64,000 nt of DNA. Origin: Oscillospiraceae bacterium (GTDB lineage: Bacteria > Bacillota > Clostridia > Oscillospirales > Ruminococcaceae). The stretch spans positions 19,377 through 83,376 of the forward strand of contig JAFSIC010000049.1 in the NCBI GenBank assembly GCA_017439985.1. The letters are read 5' to 3'. Position 1 is the stretch's first letter. Each line of letters begins with the position of its first letter. Of this stretch, positions 32,456-40,256 are shown piece by piece. Below the pieces are notes generated by a model. It was not told the DNA's origin. It saw only the letters and a program-made list of their open reading frames with translations, and did not search any database. Position numbers and translations under genes: made by a program.

Positions 32456-32477
32456 TTTGTTGACTTTTTTGTTGACC
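32456..32477. repeat. Candidate integrase arm-type sites
   Basis: TTTGTTGAC occurs twice, 13 bases apart (32456 and 32469), between the integrase start and the attachment site. Paired direct repeats at this spot are typical of arm-binding sites for the Int N-terminal domain. Confidence 0.5.
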
Positions 32478-32504
32478 TTTTTCCACAATCAGAGCAAGTC
32501 AGGA

Positions 32505-32593
32505 AAAAAGAAAAGCACCGAAAACCGCATGGTTTCAGTGCTGTTCGGTGGTGGAGACGAAGGGGATCGAACCCTCGACCTTTTGAATGCCAT
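32505..32593. repeat. Right attachment site (attR) within tRNA-Ala
   Basis: 89 bp identical to 18713-18801. It ends exactly at the 5' edge of the anticodon loop, so the element supplies the 3' half of the working tRNA and its terminator. Confidence 0.95.
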
Positions 32594-32624
32594 TCAAACG
32601 CGCTCCCAACTGCGCTACGCCCCC
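32549..32624 (-). tRNA. tRNA-Ala (anticodon GGC)
   Basis: A 76-base cloverleaf on the minus strand with encoded CCA. Acceptor arm GGGGGCG/CGTCTCC, D-arm GCGC-AGTTGGGA-GCGC, anticodon arm TTTGA-ATGGCAT-TCAAA with GGC at 32589-32591, and T-arm GAGGG-TTCGATC-CCCTT. It serves as the integration site; the 5' half is chromosomal and the 3' half comes from the element. Confidence 0.97.
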
Positions 32625-32638
32625 ATATTTATAGGAAT

Positions 32639-32667
32639 ATTATACTACCGCCCGCAGATGATTGCAA
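32639..32667 (-). promoter_or_regulatory. tRNA-Ala promoter
   Basis: TTGCAA (32662-32667) and TATAAT (32639-32644) on the minus strand, 17-base spacer. Confidence 0.85.
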
Positions 32668-32739
32668 GAGGAATTCTGTCGAAAGTGATAAAACTTTTAC
32701 TTATATGTGAAAAGGCTTAACCAATCTGACAGTAAAACC

Positions 32740-32768
32740 TTGAAGCTCTCTCCAAATTGTGCTAAACT
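32740..32768 (+). promoter_or_regulatory. Promoter of the MFS gene
   Basis: TTGAAG and TAAACT, 17-base spacer. Confidence 0.65.
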
Positions 32769-32813
32769 GTTACACATAAGATTTTTGTTACAAACATGAA
32801 AGGAGTCCTCCAA

Positions 32814-34103
32814 ATGGAAACCTCAACAAAAAAAAGCTCTGACTTGAATATCTGGGCCTTTTGGAAAGCACAGAAGCCGGCATGGAGAGTAACAGTTATC
32901 CGTACTTCTCTGGAACGCTTCGGCTATAAGCTGGTGCTTCCTTACCTGTCTCTCTACGTTATTCTCATGGGCGCAACCACGACTCAGCTGGGTCTGGTAA
33001 CCAGTTTGGGCCTCATTACCGCAGGTCTCATCGGCCCATGGCTGGGTCAGCAGATCGACCGCCACGGCCCGAAAAAAATGTACATCTTCGGTATCGCTGT
33101 TCTGATTCTGGGCTACATCGCCTTCGGCTTTGCCAAGGTATGGCAGGTCGCTGCGCTGGGTATGTTCCTGCATCAGATGGGTCAGACTCTGGGCGGACAG
33201 AGCTGTGCCAACATCTGCGGCAACTGCCTGACCAACTGTGACCGCGGCAAGGGCGTTATGGTATGTGAAACTCTGGCAGCAGGCGCGCTGGGTATGCTGG
33301 CACCGATGCTGGCAGGCTGGATCATGGTAAATATCATGAACGTCCACGGCGACGTTACCGACCCGAATCAGGTTCGTCCGCTGTTCTTCATCACTCTGAT
33401 CTGCACCGTTATTTCTCTCTTTGTAGTTATCTTCAAGCTGGATGTTCGTGACTGGGGTACCGGTCTCAAGACCAAACACAGCGTTATCAAAGACGGTGTT
33501 GCCATTCTGAAAGCAGATATTAACTGCGTGAAATGGGTCTTCATCAACTCTGTCAGCCGTCTGCCAAACGCACTGGTTATTCCTTACCTGCAGCTCTTCG
33601 CTTCTGAAGTGAAAGGCGCTACCGCTGAAGAACTGGCTATCATGACCACCGCCATCGCACTGACTTCCGTTCTCTGCGGCTACATGGCAGGCGTTATCGG
33701 CGACAAGATCGGCCGTAAGAAAGTTCTCATCGCGCTGATCCTGCTCTACTGTGCAGGTCTGCTGCTGCTCATCAACCTGAACGACAACCGCTGGCTCATT
33801 CTGGTTGGTATTCTGGCTGGTTTCCAGGAAATCGGTGCAGCGCTGGGCGGCTCCATCCAGCACGAGCTGGTACCTGCCCGCATCCGCGGCCGTTGGTCCG
33901 GTGTAAACAGTCTCTTCGGTTCTATGGTCAGCGCAAGCATGGCAGCTTTGGCCGGTATGTTCTGGGACAATCTGGGTCCACAGTGGGTATTCCTCATTTA
34001 CATCGGCTTCGAAATGCTGCTCCGCATTCCGCTGCTCGTTAGTCTGCCGGAAACCCTCAAATATAAAGTGGACGAAAGCAAATTCTCCGCATTGGATGCA
34101 TAG
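32814..34103 (+). CDS. MFS-family transporter
   Basis: A 429-residue carrier with twelve membrane segments. The loop 2-3 motif is GPWLGQQIDRHGPKKMYIFG, and the matching loop 8-9 motif is GVIGDKIGRKKVLIAL. It belongs to the drug/sugar efflux-like MFS but no substrate signature stands out. ATG at 32814 has AAAGGAG upstream. Codon use is the strongly biased kind of well-expressed genes here. A dispersed palindromic repeat begins right at its stop codon. Confidence 0.88.
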   Translation: METSTKKSSDLNIWAFWKAQKPAWRVTVIRTSLERFGYKLVLPYLSLYVILMGATTTQLGLVTSLGLITAGLIGPWLGQQIDRHGPKKMYIFGIAVLILGYIAFGFAKVWQVAALGMFLHQMGQTLGGQSCANICGNCLTNCDRGKGVMVCETLAAGALGMLAPMLAGWIMVNIMNVHGDVTDPNQVRPLFFITLICTVISLFVVIFKLDVRDWGTGLKTKHSVIKDGVAILKADINCVKWVFINSVSRLPNALVIPYLQLFASEVKGATAEELAIMTTAIALTSVLCGYMAGVIGDKIGRKKVLIALILLYCAGLLLLINLNDNRWLILVGILAGFQEIGAALGGSIQHELVPARIRGRWSGVNSLFGSMVSASMAALAGMFWDNLGPQWVFLIYIGFEMLLRIPLLVSLPETLKYKVDESKFSALDA

Positions 34104-34105
34104 CG

Positions 34106-34133
34106 CGGAGTGCCTCCGCAGGCTGTTTCGCGA
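34106..34133. repeat. Dispersed palindromic repeat at a stop codon
   Basis: GCGGAG-TGC-CTCCGC, then AGGCTGTTTCGCG. It matches 48140-48167 and, inverted, the units at 8868-8993, with compensating changes in the palindrome arms. Confidence 0.7.
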
Positions 34134-34151
34134 TAAAACTTCATAAAAAAT

Positions 34152-34184
34152 AAAGCTCTCGTTCCGCGGACCGGGAGCTTTTCA
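34152..34184 (+). terminator. Terminator after the MFS gene
   Basis: AAAGCTCTCG-N9-CCGGGAGCTTTT. Confidence 0.8.
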
Positions 34185-34214
34185 TTTGCGGAGATGCACT
34201 TTTCTGTAAAATAA

Positions 34215-34250
34215 AAGCCCCCATCACGCGGAATGGGGGCTTGTTTCTTT
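34215..34250. terminator. Terminator of serS (also T-rich on the plus side)
   Basis: AAGCCCCCAT-N8-ATGGGGGCTT; on the minus strand it is followed by TTATTTTA. Confidence 0.85.
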
Positions 34251-34288
34251 TCGTTTTTGTAGTCAAGATCGTCGACTCAGTCGACCGA

Positions 34289-35569
34289 CTATGGACGGAT
34301 AACGTCTTTGCCGCCCATGTACATTCTCAGAGGTTCTGGAATGCGAACGGAGCCGTCGTCGTTCAGGTTGTTTTCCAGGAATGCGATGAGCATACGTGGA
34401 GGAGCAACAACGGTGTTGTTCAGGGTGTGAGCGAAGTAGTTTCTGCCTTCGCCTTTGATGCGGATACCCAGTCTGCGAGCCTGAGCGTCGCCCAGGTTGG
34501 AGCAGGAACCAACTTCGAAGTATTTCTTCTGACGTGGAGACCAAGCTTCTACGTCGATGGATTTTACTTTCAGGTCAGCCAGGTCACCGGAGCAGCATTC
34601 CAGGGAACGAACAGGGATGTCCAGGGAGCGGAAGAACTCAACGGTGTAGTGGTACATTTTTTCGAACCATTCTGGGGATTCTTCCGGTTTGCACACAACA
34701 ACCATTTCCTGTTTCTCGAACTGGTGGATGCGGTAAACGCCGCGTTCCTCGATACCGTGAGCGCCAACTTCTTTACGGAAGCATGGGGAGTAGGAGGTCA
34801 TAGCCTGTGGCAGGGAATCTTCAGGGATGATGGTGTCGATGAATTTACCGATCATGGAGTGTTCGGAGGTACCGATCAGGTACAGGTCTTCGCCTTCGAT
34901 TTTGTACATCATGTTTTCCATTTCAGCGAAGGACATAACGCCGGTAACAACATCGCCGTGGATCATGAATGGAGGGATGTAGTAGGTGAAGCCTTTTTCG
35001 ATCATGAAGTCGCGAGCGTAAGCCAGGATACCGCTGTGCAGACGAGCGATATCGCCTTTCAGGTAGTAGAAACCGGAACCGCTGGTTTTTCTTGCAGCAT
35101 CCAGATCCACGCCGTTGAGGCGTTCCATGATGTCGATGTGGTAAGGGATTTCGTAGTCAGGAACAACAGGTTCGCCGAATTTTTCCACTTCCACGTTTTC
35201 GCTGTCGTCTTTACCGATCGGAACAGTAGGGTCGATGATGTTAGGGATCACCATCATGCGTTCTTTGATCTGAGCTTCGAGAACAACTTCTTTTTCTTCC
35301 AGTTCAGCCATTTCTTTTGCCATGGAAGTAACCTGAGCTTTTGCTTCTTCAGCCTCAGCCTTCATACCTTTTGCCATGAAGCCGCCGATCTGTTTGGAGA
35401 TAGCGTTTCTCTGGCTGCGCAGGTAGTCTGCGCGGGTTTTGGATTCTCTGTACTCTTTGTCCAGTGCGATAACTTCGTCAACGAGAGGGAGTTTGGAATC
35501 CTGGAATTTCTTTTTGATGTTTTCTTTTACGATCTCCGGATTGTTACGGAGAAACTTGATGTCCAGCAT
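34289..35569 (-). CDS. serS: Serine--tRNA ligase
   Basis: A 426-residue class II synthetase that charges tRNA-Ser (and selenocysteine tRNA where present). The N-terminal coiled-coil arm (residues 27-105) that grips the long variable arm is plain. The catalytic core has TSEHSMIGKF, motif 2 (SPCFRKEVGAHGIEERGVYRIHQF) and motif 3 (NNTVVAPPRMLIAFLENN). The ATG at 35569 stands 8 bases after AGGAGG; the ATG two codons upstream is too close to it. A T-box leader with a TCC specifier controls it. Confidence 0.96.
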   Translation of the reverse strand: MLDIKFLRNNPEIVKENIKKKFQDSKLPLVDEVIALDKEYRESKTRADYLRSQRNAISKQIGGFMAKGMKAEAEEAKAQVTSMAKEMAELEEKEVVLEAQIKERMMVIPNIIDPTVPIGKDDSENVEVEKFGEPVVPDYEIPYHIDIMERLNGVDLDAARKTSGSGFYYLKGDIARLHSGILAYARDFMIEKGFTYYIPPFMIHGDVVTGVMSFAEMENMMYKIEGEDLYLIGTSEHSMIGKFIDTIIPEDSLPQAMTSYSPCFRKEVGAHGIEERGVYRIHQFEKQEMVVVCKPEESPEWFEKMYHYTVEFFRSLDIPVRSLECCSGDLADLKVKSIDVEAWSPRQKKYFEVGSCSNLGDAQARRLGIRIKGEGRNYFAHTLNNTVVAPPRMLIAFLENNLNDDGSVRIPEPLRMYMGGKDVIRP

Positions 35570-35631
35570 GAACATATCCTCCTTATAAATGGAACGTCTG
35601 GTCTTGGGTCCCGGACGTTTTTCTTACAAAT

Positions 35632-35870
35632 AAAAAAGGTCCCCGAACCCAGTAGCATTTGCTAATTGGGACGAAGGGACTCCGCGTTGCCACCCAAATT
35701 GCCGACCATTGGCCGACCACTTCATTGGTGCGATAAAGGGCACGAACCTCCGGCTCTCACCGGCAGCTCCGAAAGTGGATACAAAGGGCTTCCCATCGGC
35801 TCGCAGCAACCGCCGACTCTCTGGAAGGAAGGGAACTCTGATAGCTTTCCTCATCACTGATACTGGTATT
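35632..35870 (-). promoter_or_regulatory. T-box leader, serS (specifier TCC)
   Basis: On the minus strand the T-box TGGGTGGCAACGCGG lies at 35696-35682 and the terminator (AGTCCC...GGGGAC then TTTTTT) at 35681-35632. The stem I element CAGAGAG is near 35820 and the candidate specifier TCC (Ser) is at 35779-35777. A second hairpin (ACGTCC/GGACGT-like) sits between terminator and start codon. Confidence 0.9.
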
Positions 35871-35957
35871 ATAACCGCTTTTTCCCGCGATTTCAAGAGG
35901 AATTTGGGATTTTGTATGGTAAGCTATGGAGATTTATGCTAAAATGAAAAAGAAAAT

Positions 35958-35987
35958 GTAGGGCTCGATGTCCGCATCGACCCGGCG
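35958..35987. repeat. Dispersed GTAGGGC hairpin repeat, copy 2
   Basis: GTAGGGCTCGATG-TCCG-CATCGACCCGGCG, related to 1032-1058. Confidence 0.5.
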
Positions 35988-36029
35988 ACCATGATAAGCA
36001 ATCGATTTTTATAGAAAAGAGGCACTCTT

Positions 36030-36386
36030 ATGTACGAAACTTTTGAAAAATGGCTCAACGATACTCTCTCCCAGTCCATTCCTGCGGAAGTAAAAGCCTT
36101 CTGCTTCAATATTTATGACGACGGCGACAACACCTGGTCTGTGGAGCTGGTAGGCTGCAGCAGCTTCGATGAAAACGATGCAGACTGGGCCTGCGACGAA
36201 GTCTTTGACAACCGCGACGAACCATTTGCCTGGGAAGAGGAGGCAGACTACGACCACATCTTCGCCGGCGTAAAGGTGATGATCCTGCAGTATCTGCAGG
36301 ACGGCGCAGAAGCTGACGTGCTGAAAGATTCTCAGGGCGTGGCAATGGGCTTCGTGGACGGCGATCTGGAACTGCTGCTGAAATAG
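36030..36386 (+). CDS. Hypothetical acidic protein, 118 residues
   Basis: A soluble, very acidic protein (MYETFEKWLNDTLSQSIPAE; then CSSFDENDADWACDEVFDNRDEPFAWEEEADYDHIF). The predicted order is one helix, a beta strand pair and a helix, and the acidic middle resembles SMI1/SUFU-type immunity or DUF4303-like folds, but the match is too weak to name. It is 12 bases upstream of the PHP gene and probably co-transcribed. No membrane segment. Confidence 0.7.
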   Translation: MYETFEKWLNDTLSQSIPAEVKAFCFNIYDDGDNTWSVELVGCSSFDENDADWACDEVFDNRDEPFAWEEEADYDHIFAGVKVMILQYLQDGAEADVLKDSQGVAMGFVDGDLELLLK

Positions 36387-36398
36387 GAGGCGTCCGCC

Positions 36399-37115
36399 AT
36401 GAAATATCACATCGACTGCGAGATCCACATGCACACGCTGGCCAGCGGCCATGCTTACGGTTCTCCCCGCGAGATGGCGCAGGCAGCCTCCGAAATGGGT
36501 CTCAAACTCATCGGTCTCTCTGACCATGGACCGGGCGTAGTTGGCACCTGTTCCCATTTGTTCTTCGGCTGCTACGACAGAATGTGCCGCAACGTCCACG
36601 GCGTGGAAATTCTGGGCGGTGCGGAGCTGAATATCATGAACGATGGCAGCATCAACTTCCCGGAGCATTTCTTCAACTACCTTGACTACGCCATCGTGGG
36701 ACTGCATCCGCCGATTTATGTGGATGAGGGTGCCGAGCGCAACACCGACAACACCATTGCCGCCATGAAGAACCCGAAGGTGTTCTTCGTGTCCCACCCG
36801 GACAGCGACCGACTTCCATATAATTACGAACGTCTGGTTCCTGCAGCAAAAGAAAACGGCGTGGCGCTGGAGGTTAACACATCCTCTCTGCGTGCTCCAC
36901 ACAAGCGTCCCGGCTGCGTGGAAAACTACAAGAAAATGCTGACTCTCTGCATGGAGCACCGCTGTCCCATCGTAGTCAGCACCGACTCCCACGACCCCTG
37001 CGAAGTGGGTCACTTCGAGGAGAGCCTTGCTCTGCTGGAGGAGCTGAACTTTGACGAAGAGCTCATCGTCAACACTTCCGTGGAGAAATTAAAAGCCTTC
37101 ATCGGCAAAAAATAG
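36399..37115 (+). CDS. PHP-domain phosphatase (YcdX-like)
   Basis: A 238-residue metal-dependent phosphoesterase. The PHP metal motifs are present in order: EIHMHTLASGHAYGS, LIGLSDHGPGV, VEILGGAELNI, VGLHPP, FVSHPDSD, ALEVNTSS and STDSHDPCEVG. YcdX-type proteins have a trinuclear zinc site and act on small phosphate esters. AGGAGG precedes the ATG. Confidence 0.9.
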   Translation: MKYHIDCEIHMHTLASGHAYGSPREMAQAASEMGLKLIGLSDHGPGVVGTCSHLFFGCYDRMCRNVHGVEILGGAELNIMNDGSINFPEHFFNYLDYAIVGLHPPIYVDEGAERNTDNTIAAMKNPKVFFVSHPDSDRLPYNYERLVPAAKENGVALEVNTSSLRAPHKRPGCVENYKKMLTLCMEHRCPIVVSTDSHDPCEVGHFEESLALLEELNFDEELIVNTSVEKLKAFIGKK

Positions 37116-37118
37116 CGA

Positions 37119-37169
37119 AAAAACTCTTTCCTTATGGCTTAAATGTGCTAAAATAAGGGGAGAGTTTTT
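37119..37169. terminator. Terminator-like hairpin before the TauE/SafE gene
   Basis: AAAAACTCTTTCCTTAT and ATAAGGGGAGAGTTTTT form a long imperfect stem with T-run. It also contains GCTAAAAT, a possible -10 box for the next gene. Confidence 0.5.
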
Positions 37170-37187
37170 GATTTAGGGGGAATTATT

Positions 37188-37943
37188 ATGAATTTAGCAT
37201 TGGGCCTTTTTGCGGCCTTTGCGGCGATGTTTGTCAAAGGTCTGTCCGGTTTCGGAAATACACTGGTTTTCACTCCGCTGATGAACTTCAGCTATGACAG
37301 CAAGCTGATCTCTCCGGTGGATCTGCTCATCGGTTTTCCTGCCAACGCCTTCATGGCATGGCGCGAGCGCAAAAGCATCTCGCTGAAAATCGCGCTTCCT
37401 CTGATTTTCCTGATTTATCTGGGTCTGATCCCCGGCACCTTCTTCCTGACCATCGGTGATGTGCGCCTGCTGAAGGTCATCCTCGGTGTGGCCATCATGA
37501 TTCTCGGTGCGGAGATGATCCTCCGCGAAAAAGCCATGATGCACGGCACCCAGAAGAAAAGCAATCCCGTTGTCCTTGCCATCATCGGTTTCGGTTCCGG
37601 TATTCTCTGCGGTATGTTCGGTGTGGGCGCCTTCCTGACCGCCTACCTCAACCGCACCACCGACAACTCCAGCCAGTTCCGCGCCAACTTCTGCTTTGTC
37701 TTCTTCATGGAGAACATCGCCCGCTTCTGCCTGTACATGTACAGCGGCGTCCTGACGCTGGAAAGCCTGAAATTCGCCGTGACCATCTTCCCGGGGGTCA
37801 TCGCCGGTCTGGCGGTGGGCATCGCGGCATCCAAGAAAATCCCGGAAAAACACGCCAAAAAAGTGGTCTCCGTCATGCTGATCTTCACCGGTCTGTCTCT
37901 GACCCTGCAGAACATCAGCGTATTGACTGCTCTCTTCGCATAA
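37188..37943 (+). CDS. TauE/SafE-family permease
   Basis: A 251-residue membrane protein with about eight segments in two halves. FVKGLSGFGNTLVFTPLM is the first signature and FGSGILCGMFGVGAFLTAYLNRTT the second. The family is proposed to export sulfite, sulfoacetate or other organic anions. GGGGGAA precedes the ATG. Three genes of unrelated function follow closely, so the operon gives no clue to the substrate. Confidence 0.87.
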   Translation: MNLALGLFAAFAAMFVKGLSGFGNTLVFTPLMNFSYDSKLISPVDLLIGFPANAFMAWRERKSISLKIALPLIFLIYLGLIPGTFFLTIGDVRLLKVILGVAIMILGAEMILREKAMMHGTQKKSNPVVLAIIGFGSGILCGMFGVGAFLTAYLNRTTDNSSQFRANFCFVFFMENIARFCLYMYSGVLTLESLKFAVTIFPGVIAGLAVGIAASKKIPEKHAKKVVSVMLIFTGLSLTLQNISVLTALFA

Positions 37944-37955
37944 AAGGAGGTTCCC

Positions 37956-39110
37956 ATGGAACAAATCTACGAAGCCCTCAAGGAAGTCCTTGCTTCCAAA
38001 CCATACAAGCTGGTTCTCAGCAGCGGCAAAGGCTGTGAGTACCAGAAAATCGTGGTTCAGCTGAAAGGCGACTACTACCAAATCGAGAAATACACCCAGA
38101 AGCAGGTCTTTCATGAGAATGTGAAGCCTGCCGAGCTGGAAAACGCCCTCCGTTCTCTGCTGGAGCTGGGCTACCGCCAGCTGAACAGCTATGCTGATTC
38201 CGAGCAGATGGAAATGAAAATTTCCAAGAAGGGCAAGGTTCTGCTGAACCGCCGCAAACAGGAGGGTGCCGCCGCCAAAGCTGCCCCTGCTGCTCACAAC
38301 AAAGAGAAAAACTACATTTTGAAGGAAGGCACTATCATTCCGCCGCTGGTGGATCTGGGCATCTTCACCCCGGACGGCCGCGTGGTCAAATCCATGTACG
38401 ACAAATACCGTCAAATCAACCGTTTCATCGAGATCGTGGACGATGCGGTTTCCTCTTGGGATGAGGGCAAAGAGCTGACCATCGTGGACTTCGGCTGCGG
38501 CAAAAGCTATCTGACCTTCATTCTTTATTATTATTTTGTGGAGCTGCACCATCTGCCGGTGACCATGATCGGTCTGGACCTGAAAGCCGACGTCATCGAG
38601 CATTGCAATCAGGTGGCACAGAAGTACGGCTACGATCGTCTGCGCTTTGAGATGGGCGACATCAACGGCTTCCGCTACGAGGGCGCCATCGACATGGTCA
38701 TCACCCTCCACGCCTGCGACACCGCCACCGACTTTGCGCTCTACAACGCCATCCAGTGGAACACCAAAATGATCTTCTCCGTGCCTTGCTGCCAGCATGA
38801 ACTGAACGCACAGATCAAGACCGATGAGCTCTCCGTGCTGACCAAGTACGGCATCATCAAGGAGCGTGTGGCAGCGCTGCTGACCGATGGCATCCGCGGT
38901 TCTCTGCTGGAAGCCTGCGGCTACAAGACCCAGCTGTTGGAGTTCGTGGACCTGACCCACTCTCCGAAAAACATCCTCATCCGCGCAGTGAAATCCAATG
39001 TTTCCGCCAAGAAGAAACAGGCTTCTCTGGACGAAGTGAAACGCTCTATGGAGACCTTCTCCGTGGAACCGACCCTCTACCGCCTGCTCAGCGAAGCGGG
39101 CAAGATTTAG
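37956..39110 (+). CDS. METTL25-like SAM-dependent methyltransferase
   Basis: A 384-residue protein. The SAM motif I is IVDFGCGKSYLTFILYYYF (about residues 172-190), followed by MIGLDLKADVIEHC and ITLHACDTATDFALYNAI; VPCCQHELN is the cysteine motif typical of the METTL25/RRNAD1 (Methyltransf_32) family. The N-terminal 150 residues form a separate domain with a Lys/Ala-rich linker (QEGAAAKAAPAAHNKEK). The family is thought to act on RNA or ribosomal protein; bacterial function is not settled. AAAGGAGG before the ATG. Confidence 0.85.
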   Translation: MEQIYEALKEVLASKPYKLVLSSGKGCEYQKIVVQLKGDYYQIEKYTQKQVFHENVKPAELENALRSLLELGYRQLNSYADSEQMEMKISKKGKVLLNRRKQEGAAAKAAPAAHNKEKNYILKEGTIIPPLVDLGIFTPDGRVVKSMYDKYRQINRFIEIVDDAVSSWDEGKELTIVDFGCGKSYLTFILYYYFVELHHLPVTMIGLDLKADVIEHCNQVAQKYGYDRLRFEMGDINGFRYEGAIDMVITLHACDTATDFALYNAIQWNTKMIFSVPCCQHELNAQIKTDELSVLTKYGIIKERVAALLTDGIRGSLLEACGYKTQLLEFVDLTHSPKNILIRAVKSNVSAKKKQASLDEVKRSMETFSVEPTLYRLLSEAGKI

Positions 39111-39119
39111 GAGGCCATC

Positions 39120-39617
39120 ATGCTTTGCTTCGTGGAATTTGATACGAAAATCGCAGAAAAAGTCCTCGCCCTCGGCGTGGATAAGTCTCTGTTTGTTCTG
39201 GAAAACCCTGCTTTCGCCTGTGCGGCAGGCAGGGAAGGCGAGCACATCGTGCTGAGCTTTGACGAAGGCGCACGCCTGCTCTTCGCCGACGAAGACGCAG
39301 CAGCGGACTTCCTCTACATGGTAATCTGCCACTGCAAATACCTGCAGATGCTGACCACCGACTTCGGCGGCATGATGGACATTCTCTCCGGCGGCGTCAT
39401 CCACAGCACCGACTGGGAAAACAGGGAGGAGCTGCCCTTCTTCGCTCCGGTGCTCTGCACCAATGTCCTGCCGGACATCGACGACCCGGAAGTGACCTTC
39501 CAAATCATGAACGACTGCGACGACATCCTCATGGAGCGTTTCGATCCGTCCTCTCAGCTTATTATGATTTTCGGCGACGTGGAGCGGGAACACAGAAAGC
39601 TTTTCTGGACAAAATAG
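39120..39617 (+). CDS. Hypothetical protein, 165 residues
   Basis: Not recognised. A soluble acidic protein (MLCFVEFDTKIAEKVLALGV; later HCKYLQMLTTDFGGMMDILSGG and VTFQIMNDCDDILMERFDPSSQLIMIF). It starts 9 bases after the methyltransferase stop codon, sharing TAGGAGGCC as ribosome site, so it is translated from the same message. Confidence 0.7.
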   Translation: MLCFVEFDTKIAEKVLALGVDKSLFVLENPAFACAAGREGEHIVLSFDEGARLLFADEDAAADFLYMVICHCKYLQMLTTDFGGMMDILSGGVIHSTDWENREELPFFAPVLCTNVLPDIDDPEVTFQIMNDCDDILMERFDPSSQLIMIFGDVEREHRKLFWTK

Positions 39618-39633
39618 TTTACAGAATGTTTCG

Positions 39634-39662
39634 TTGTGCAGCAGATTTTTCCTTGTTATAAT
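39634..39662 (+). promoter_or_regulatory. Promoter of the small membrane protein gene
   Basis: TTGTGC and TATAAT, 17-base spacer. Confidence 0.75.
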
Positions 39663-39683
39663 GAATGCAAGGAGAGTGATCGC

Positions 39684-40070
39684 ATGAAAAAAATCCACTG
39701 GCTCTACGCCATCCCACACATCTATCTCATCAACTGGCTGCAGTACTTCAGCTACGGCAAAACGGCGGCGGTGCTGAGCTTTGCGCTCTTTCTCTATCCA
39801 TTCCTCCTCTGCGTGTTCCGTGGATGGGAAGGGGACTGGCGCGGCTGGCTCAAAGGAACTGCCCTGCAGTTTTTCAGCAACATGGCCTTTACCCTCGTAA
39901 CCAACCAGTTTAATATCGTCGGCGGCAGCGGCGGAAGCTGGCGGGGAGCGACGGGCATCTTCTACGCAGAACAGTTTGTCCTTGTGCTGACCTTCATCAC
40001 ATTTCTTTTGCAGATGTTCATCATGGCCCCCGTGATAGCGGCTGGAGACAAGAGTCAAAACAAAGAATAA
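39684..40070 (+). CDS. Small membrane protein, 128 residues
   Basis: Not recognised. Three or four hydrophobic segments (WLYAIPHIYLINWLQYF, TAAVLSFALFLYPFLLCVF, a weaker one near 60-75, and VLVLTFITFLLQMFIMAPVI) with charged ends. ATG at 39684 follows AAGGAGA. It has its own promoter and terminator. Function unknown. Confidence 0.7.
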   Translation: MKKIHWLYAIPHIYLINWLQYFSYGKTAAVLSFALFLYPFLLCVFRGWEGDWRGWLKGTALQFFSNMAFTLVTNQFNIVGGSGGSWRGATGIFYAEQFVLVLTFITFLLQMFIMAPVIAAGDKSQNKE

Positions 40071-40078
40071 ATTCCCAC

Positions 40079-40107
40079 AAAAGCCCCGATTTTAACGGGG
40101 CTTTTCT
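40079..40107 (+). terminator. Terminator before recA
   Basis: AAAAGCCCCG-ATTTTAA-CGGGGCTTTT. Confidence 0.9.
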
Positions 40108-40132
40108 TTACGCTTTCTTCACGAACTGCCAG

Positions 40133-40186
40133 TTGATTTTTCCCATGAGATATACTATAATGGAACTACCGCAAACATCTGTTTGC
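40133..40186 (+). promoter_or_regulatory. recA promoter with candidate SOS operator
   Basis: TTGATT (40133-40138) and TATAAT (40156-40161), 17-base spacer. GCAAACA-TC-TGTTTGC (40171-40186) is a perfect palindrome just after the -10 box and contains AAAC-N4-GTTT, close to the Bacillota LexA core GAAC-N4-GTTC. Confidence 0.7.
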
Positions 40187-40256
40187 GCTCATGAAGTATC
40201 AAATTTTCATGTGATATAGATTGCAGCGGAGCCTCTGCTGCAGAACGGAGGAACTT

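Larger units (their letters stand above)
18713..32593. mobile_element. Integrative element in tRNA-Ala(GGC), 13.8 kb
   Basis: A perfect 89-bp direct repeat at 18713-18801 and 32505-32593 frames the region; the offset is 13,792 bp. The repeat comprises the tRNA 3' part from the anticodon loop to CCA plus the tRNA terminator. A tyrosine integrase gene (31192-32451) lies beside the intact tRNA. Contents: two paralogous small proteins, a DNA-binding-like protein, XRE repressor, SprT-like protease, serine recombinase, a lipid-themed cargo, GT8 transferase and WYL regulator. No relaxase, coupling protein or type IV secretion gene is seen, so it is an integrative or at most mobilisable island. The core is AT-rich, the cargo (23.4-29.0 kb) closer to host composition, which suggests mosaic origin. 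Confidence 0.92.

Noticed and set aside
18713-32593. Full conjugative transposon or prophage
   Set aside because: No relaxase, coupling ATPase, type IV secretion, capsid, terminase or lysis genes are present.
37194-40058. A 954-codon open frame on the minus strand
   Set aside because: It runs opposite three clear genes (TauE/SafE, METTL25-like, hypothetical) and reads as low-complexity His/Gln/Val-rich sequence. It is a shadow caused by codon bias, as are the long minus-strand frames opposite aspS, rimO and cysS.
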